Shown: positions 13,713-16,552 of the stretch, piece by piece
Position numbering within the stretch: position 1 is the first letter of the stretch
How the letters are laid out: each line of letters opens with the position of its first letter
From: Candidatus Omnitrophica bacterium UBA1562
GTDB taxonomy: Bacteria; Omnitrophota; Gorgyraeia; Gygaellales; Profunditerraquicolaceae
DNA length: 16,552 nucleotides
Direction of reading: 5' to 3'
NCBI GenBank assembly: GCA_002322525.1
Contig: DCOU01000092.1
Location: 8,477 to 25,028, forward strand
Notes under the pieces: generated by a model
The model's input: the letters and a program-made list of their open reading frames with translations, nothing else
Database searches by the model: none
What the model was told of the DNA's origin: nothing
Translations under genes and position numbers: made by a program

Positions 13713-14951
13713 ATGACTCATAAACCCAAGATATACATTATTGATGTCACTAACCGCGATGGGGTTCAGACTTCCAGGATTTGTCTTTCTAAATTAGAGA
13801 AAACAATGATAAATTTGTATTTGAATGAGATGGGTGTATTCCAGTCGGAATTTGGTTTTCCCGTTACTCGCCATGATACAAATTACTTAAATGCTAATTT
13901 AGAGTTAGCCAAGATTGAGGTGCTTTCTCCTATCCGGTTAGGAGGGTGGTTGAGAGCAACCAGGGATGATGTGAAGACTGCTTTTAAGCTTGTGCCGGGA
14001 ATAAAGCACGTGAATTTATCTATTTCGACTTCCGACCAGATGATTATCCATAAATTTAAGGGAAAGTTGGATCATGCGTCGGTGATAAAAGAGATGATTG
14101 AGGCAGTCAAAGATGCGCGCAAATCAGGAGCTGAATCTATAGGCGTAAATGCAGAGGATGCTTCGCGTACCCGGATGGATTATCTCATCGAATTTTCCCG
14201 GGCAGCTAAAGAGACAGGCGCAGACAGGATCCGTTATTGTGATACATTGGGATACGATACGCCCTTTACGATTTATGAGCGCATAAAACGGATTTCCGAG
14301 GAAGTCAGGATTCCCATTGAGATTCATTGCCATAATGATTTGGGACTGGTGGTAGCAAACTCTATTGCCGGAGCAAAAGCAGCCTGCGACAGCGGCCTGG
14401 ACGCTTACATTAATACCTGTGTTAATGGCATGGGTGAGCGGGCAGGCAATGCGGATCTAATCTCTGTAATTCTCGCTATAAAATATGGTAGCGGTATGCA
14501 GGATTATCCTCTTGATGAGCGGATAGATCTAAAGATGGCCTGGAAGATTTGTAAATATGCCTCTTATGCCTTTGGCGTGCCCATACCTATAAATCAACCC
14601 GGCGTGGGCTCAAATGCCTTTGCCCATGAGTCAGGCATCCATGCGGACGGGGCTTTAAAGGACCGGCGTAATTATGAACTTTATGATTTCGAGGAATTAG
14701 GCCGGGGTGAGCCCGAGATGATTGAAACCGGACGCAAGATTACCGCGGGTGAATATTCAGGAATCAAGGGTTTTAGAAACGTCTATGAAAAATTAGAAGT
14801 TGTTTTTCGCGATGACCAGGAAGCGATTCAGATTTTGGAATTAGTGCGTTATGCCAATGTGCATAATCAAAAGCCGCTCGTGGACGATGAATTAAAATTT
14901 ATTGCTAAGCATCCGGATATTGCCCGCAAGATTTTTACCATGACACCATGA
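13713..14951 (+). CDS. Homocitrate synthase / 2-isopropylmalate synthase family protein (DRE-TIM metallolyase)
   Basis: A 412-residue soluble enzyme of the family that condenses acetyl-CoA with a 2-oxo acid. It has the family N-terminal loop in variant form, DVTNRDGVQT (11-20) instead of DTTLRDGEQ, the divalent-metal His pair IEIHCHNDLG (H205, H207), NGMGERAGNADL, and the catalytic AHESGIHADG (H305, E306, H310). It lacks the C-terminal regulatory domain of LeuA. NifV-like homocitrate synthase, isopropylmalate synthase and related activities are all possible. The variant DVTNRDGVQT group is, from memory, shared with deltaproteobacterial homologues annotated as homocitrate synthase; I could not check this. 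No nif, leu or lys genes are next to it. It starts 3 bases after the preceding gene, with GAGGTG just upstream inside that gene's end. Confidence 0.85.
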   Translation: MTHKPKIYIIDVTNRDGVQTSRICLSKLEKTMINLYLNEMGVFQSEFGFPVTRHDTNYLNANLELAKIEVLSPIRLGGWLRATRDDVKTAFKLVPGIKHVNLSISTSDQMIIHKFKGKLDHASVIKEMIEAVKDARKSGAESIGVNAEDASRTRMDYLIEFSRAAKETGADRIRYCDTLGYDTPFTIYERIKRISEEVRIPIEIHCHNDLGLVVANSIAGAKAACDSGLDAYINTCVNGMGERAGNADLISVILAIKYGSGMQDYPLDERIDLKMAWKICKYASYAFGVPIPINQPGVGSNAFAHESGIHADGALKDRRNYELYDFEELGRGEPEMIETGRKITAGEYSGIKGFRNVYEKLEVVFRDDQEAIQILELVRYANVHNQKPLVDDELKFIAKHPDIARKIFTMTP

Positions 14952-14955
14952 ATCA

Positions 14956-15010
14956 CATTGCTAAACTGCTAAACTGCTAAACTGTTTAACAATGTAACAA
15001 TGTAACAATG
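14956..15010 (+). repeat. 8-bp tandem repeats with inverted arms, reaching into the purA start
   Basis: Three GCTAAACT units (14960-14983), then GTTTAAC, then two AATGTAAC units (14991-15006), ending in AATG where the purA ATG (15008-15010) is formed. CATTGCTAAAC (14956-14966) and GTTTAACAATG (14984-14994) are inverted with one mismatch, so the array can fold. It fills the whole 56-base spacer and leaves no Shine-Dalgarno sequence for purA. Confidence 0.8.
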
Positions 15011-16276
15011 AATACGATAATAGTAGGCACGCAGTGGGGAGATGAAGGTAAAGGTAAGATTATTGATATCTTATCTAAACAAGTAAATTATATTGTCCGT
15101 TATCAAGGCGGTAGTAATGCAGGGCACACCGTTGTCACGGACGGCAAAGTTTACATCTTTCATCTTATACCTTCAGGTATTTTGCATAAAGATAAGATTT
15201 GCTGTATAGGTAACGGCGTAGTAGTTGACCCTCAAGCGCTAATAAAGGAAATTAAAGATTTAGCGAAAGCCGGTATCCATATTGGCCGGCGCTTAAAAAT
15301 TTCATCCCTCGCCCATGTAATTTTACCTTATCATAAAATCCTGGACCAATTACGCGAAACAAGAAGGGCAAATAAAATAGGGACAACCGGAAGAGGCATC
15401 GGCCCTTGCTATGCGGACAAAATCAATCGCTGCGGCATAAGGATGGCCGATCTTTTAAGCCCGGGTGTTTTTAAAGAAAAATTAAAGGATAATTTAAAAG
15501 AAAAGAACGAAATTTTTAAGAAGGTTTATCAGCAGGCGGGATTTAACTTTAGCTCAATTTACAAAGATTATTTAAATTACGGTAAGTTCCTTTCTAAATA
15601 CATATGCAATATTGCTTTATTATTAAATAATGCAACCCTTGATAAAAAAGACATTCTTTTTGAAGGTGCTCAGGGAACGTTCTTGGATATTGATTTCGGG
15701 TCCTATCCGTTTGTTACTTCTTCTTCAGCAACTGCAGGTGGAGCCTGCATTGGCACAGGCGTATCGCCGGTAAAAATAGATAAGGTAGTGGGCGTAGCAA
15801 AGGCTTATACCACAAGAGTAGGAGAAGGGCCTTTCCCTACCGAATTTCCACCTTCTTTCGCAAAATTGATTCGGGAAAAAGGAAGCGAATTTGGCGCCAC
15901 TACCGGCAGGCCGCGCAGATGTGGTTGGTTTGACAGTGTAATGGTAAAAGAAGCAATTTTATTAAATAGTATATCAGAATTGGCAATAATGAAATTAGAT
16001 GTCTTGGATGGCCTTAAGACTATAAAAATATGTATTGCCTACAAATATAAAGGAAAATTATTCCAAGAATTTCCCGATGATTTAGAAGCGGGAAAGTTTG
16101 CCTTGCCTGTATATAAAGAAATGCCTGGCTGGGAGAGTACAATAAATAAGGTAAGACGTTATCAAGATTTGCCTTTGAATGCCAAAAGATATATATCAAG
16201 ACTACAGGATATTCTGAATACCAAGATTTCTATGGTCTCAGTGGGTTCATCCCGGCAAGACACTATATTTATATAA
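15008..16276 (+). CDS. purA: Adenylosuccinate synthetase
   Basis: It converts IMP and aspartate to adenylosuccinate with GTP, the first committed step to AMP. The 422-residue length is normal. Motifs are GTQWGDEGKGK with D12 as base and the GDEGKGK P-loop (11-17), GGSNAGHTV with H40, GNGVVVDPQAL, GTTGRGIGPCYADK, FEGAQGTFLDIDFGSYPFVTSS, TRVGEGPFPTE and GATTGRPRRCGWFD, ending VGSSRQDTIF. The ATG at 15008 is fixed by the family N-terminus (MNTIIVGTQWGDEG), yet no ribosome binding site precedes it; the upstream bases belong to a tandem repeat. Translation may depend on that structure or be leaderless-like. It is the last recognisable gene of the window. Confidence 0.97.
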   Translation: MNTIIVGTQWGDEGKGKIIDILSKQVNYIVRYQGGSNAGHTVVTDGKVYIFHLIPSGILHKDKICCIGNGVVVDPQALIKEIKDLAKAGIHIGRRLKISSLAHVILPYHKILDQLRETRRANKIGTTGRGIGPCYADKINRCGIRMADLLSPGVFKEKLKDNLKEKNEIFKKVYQQAGFNFSSIYKDYLNYGKFLSKYICNIALLLNNATLDKKDILFEGAQGTFLDIDFGSYPFVTSSSATAGGACIGTGVSPVKIDKVVGVAKAYTTRVGEGPFPTEFPPSFAKLIREKGSEFGATTGRPRRCGWFDSVMVKEAILLNSISELAIMKLDVLDGLKTIKICIAYKYKGKLFQEFPDDLEAGKFALPVYKEMPGWESTINKVRRYQDLPLNAKRYISRLQDILNTKISMVSVGSSRQDTIFI

Positions 16277-16278
16277 AT

Positions 16279-16450
16279 GAAGCCACAACTTATGGAAGTT
16301 CTTAAGAACGACATAAGTTGTAAGGTTGAACTTACCCACACACCCAGCCAGCATAAATAGATGGCTATGGTTTTTCTGAGTGTGGGGTTAAATTCGCAGA
16401 GATAACTTACTCACACTTTTGGTGTTCGTAAGTTATTGAGCTCATTTAAA
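16279..16450. repeat. Long multi-hairpin element, copy B (after purA)
   Basis: It contains a hairpin ACAACTTATG/CATAAGTTGT (near 16286-16319) with an inner GTTCTTAAGAAC palindrome, then TTGAACTTACCC and a variable hairpin (CCCACAC/GTGTGGGG stem, 16335-16387). The conserved end GGTTAAATTCGC, ATAACTTACTCACACTTTT (16402-16420), GGTGTTCGTAAGTTAT and GCTCATTTA follows. The order of parts and the 3' module match 7154-7409, while the variable hairpin is entirely different. No gene is visible here. Confidence 0.75.
16344..16375 (+). terminator. Weak terminator-like hairpin after purA
   Basis: CCAGCCA (16344-16350) pairs imperfectly with TGGCTATGG (16362-16370), with a two-base bulge, and TTTTT follows (16371-16375). 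It lies inside the variable hairpin of the long repeat element, so it may be only a by-product of that element. Confidence 0.3.
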
Positions 16451-16455
16451 ACCTC

Positions 16456-16484
16456 TTGACTAAACTCATTGACTATGTTATATT
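16456..16484 (+). promoter_or_regulatory. Strong sigma70-like promoter for a gene beyond the window
   Basis: TTGACT (16456-16461) and TATATT (16479-16484) are separated by exactly 17 bases, the best promoter match in the window. Transcription would begin near 16491 toward the right end. The remaining 60 bases hold no start codon on the + strand and end in a short hairpin CACGA/TCGTG (16538-16550), so they would be a leader of the next transcript. Confidence 0.55.
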
Positions 16485-16552
16485 TAAGTTCCATTCTTAG
16501 AAAGAGAAAAATAGCCTTCATTTATATAATAGGCTGTCACGAAACTCGTGCC

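Noticed and set aside
525..14333. Numerous minus-strand open frames of 60-190 codons opposite the named genes
   Set aside because: All lie antisense within well-supported + strand genes, lack family motifs and have compositions expected from the reverse complement of coding DNA.
16406..16524. Short minus-strand open frame starting near 16520 (about 36 codons)
   Set aside because: It runs into the repeat module, has no ribosome binding site or recognisable motif, and a strong + strand promoter occupies the same stretch.

Overview
The window reads as the chromosome of a Gram-negative (diderm) bacterium with moderate to low GC. All recognisable genes lie on the + strand in two functional blocks. 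LPS-core and export genes, soluble housekeeping genes, Kdo-operon-like gene order and many short palindromic elements (one inside a gene) together suggest an uncultivated lineage such as Candidatus Omnitrophota (OP3). That placement is inference from remembered gene style, not from a marker gene in the window.

Region 1 (78-7153) is a lipopolysaccharide cluster. A deoxyhypusine-synthase-like protein of uncertain role comes first. It is followed by the heptose-7-phosphate kinase rfaE1 and the full set of soluble enzymes for CMP-Kdo: kdsD (arabinose-5-P isomerase), kdsA (Kdo-8-P synthase, metal-dependent type by its Cys), kdsC (Kdo-8-P phosphatase) and kdsB (CMP-Kdo synthetase). The cluster ends with LPS export: a probable LptC-LptA fusion overlapping the ATPase gene lptB. 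The last three genes overlap (kdsC/lptCA and lptCA/lptB), so they are almost certainly co-transcribed.

Region 2 (7154-9112) holds tig and clpP, the nascent-chain chaperone and the protease subunit. The trigger factor lacks its central PPIase domain, and an in-frame palindromic element sits exactly at that junction.

Region 3 (9113-16276) is amino-acid and purine metabolism: a class V aminotransferase, serA, an exported metallophosphatase-like/thioredoxin-like fusion, a homocitrate/isopropylmalate synthase family enzyme, and purA. The aminotransferase beside serA is a candidate for the transamination step of serine synthesis.

The most unusual aspect is the spacers. Almost every intergenic gap longer than about 50 bases is filled by a short palindromic or tandem element, from at least four families. 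(a) ACCCCGTTAGAAA / TTTCTAACGGGGT elements occur at 1008, 2140 and inside tig at 7858; a sequence-different element at 3897 has the same layout. (b) GGTTACG / CGTAACC elements of about 117 bp occur at 2958 and 8348. (c) Long multi-hairpin elements sharing a conserved 3' module occur at 7154 and 16279. (d) 7- and 8-bp tandem repeats occur before purA and inside two signal-peptide coding regions. Several of these elements supply start codons, ribosome binding sites or stop codons to the adjacent genes. No rRNA, tRNA, CRISPR array or transposase was seen.
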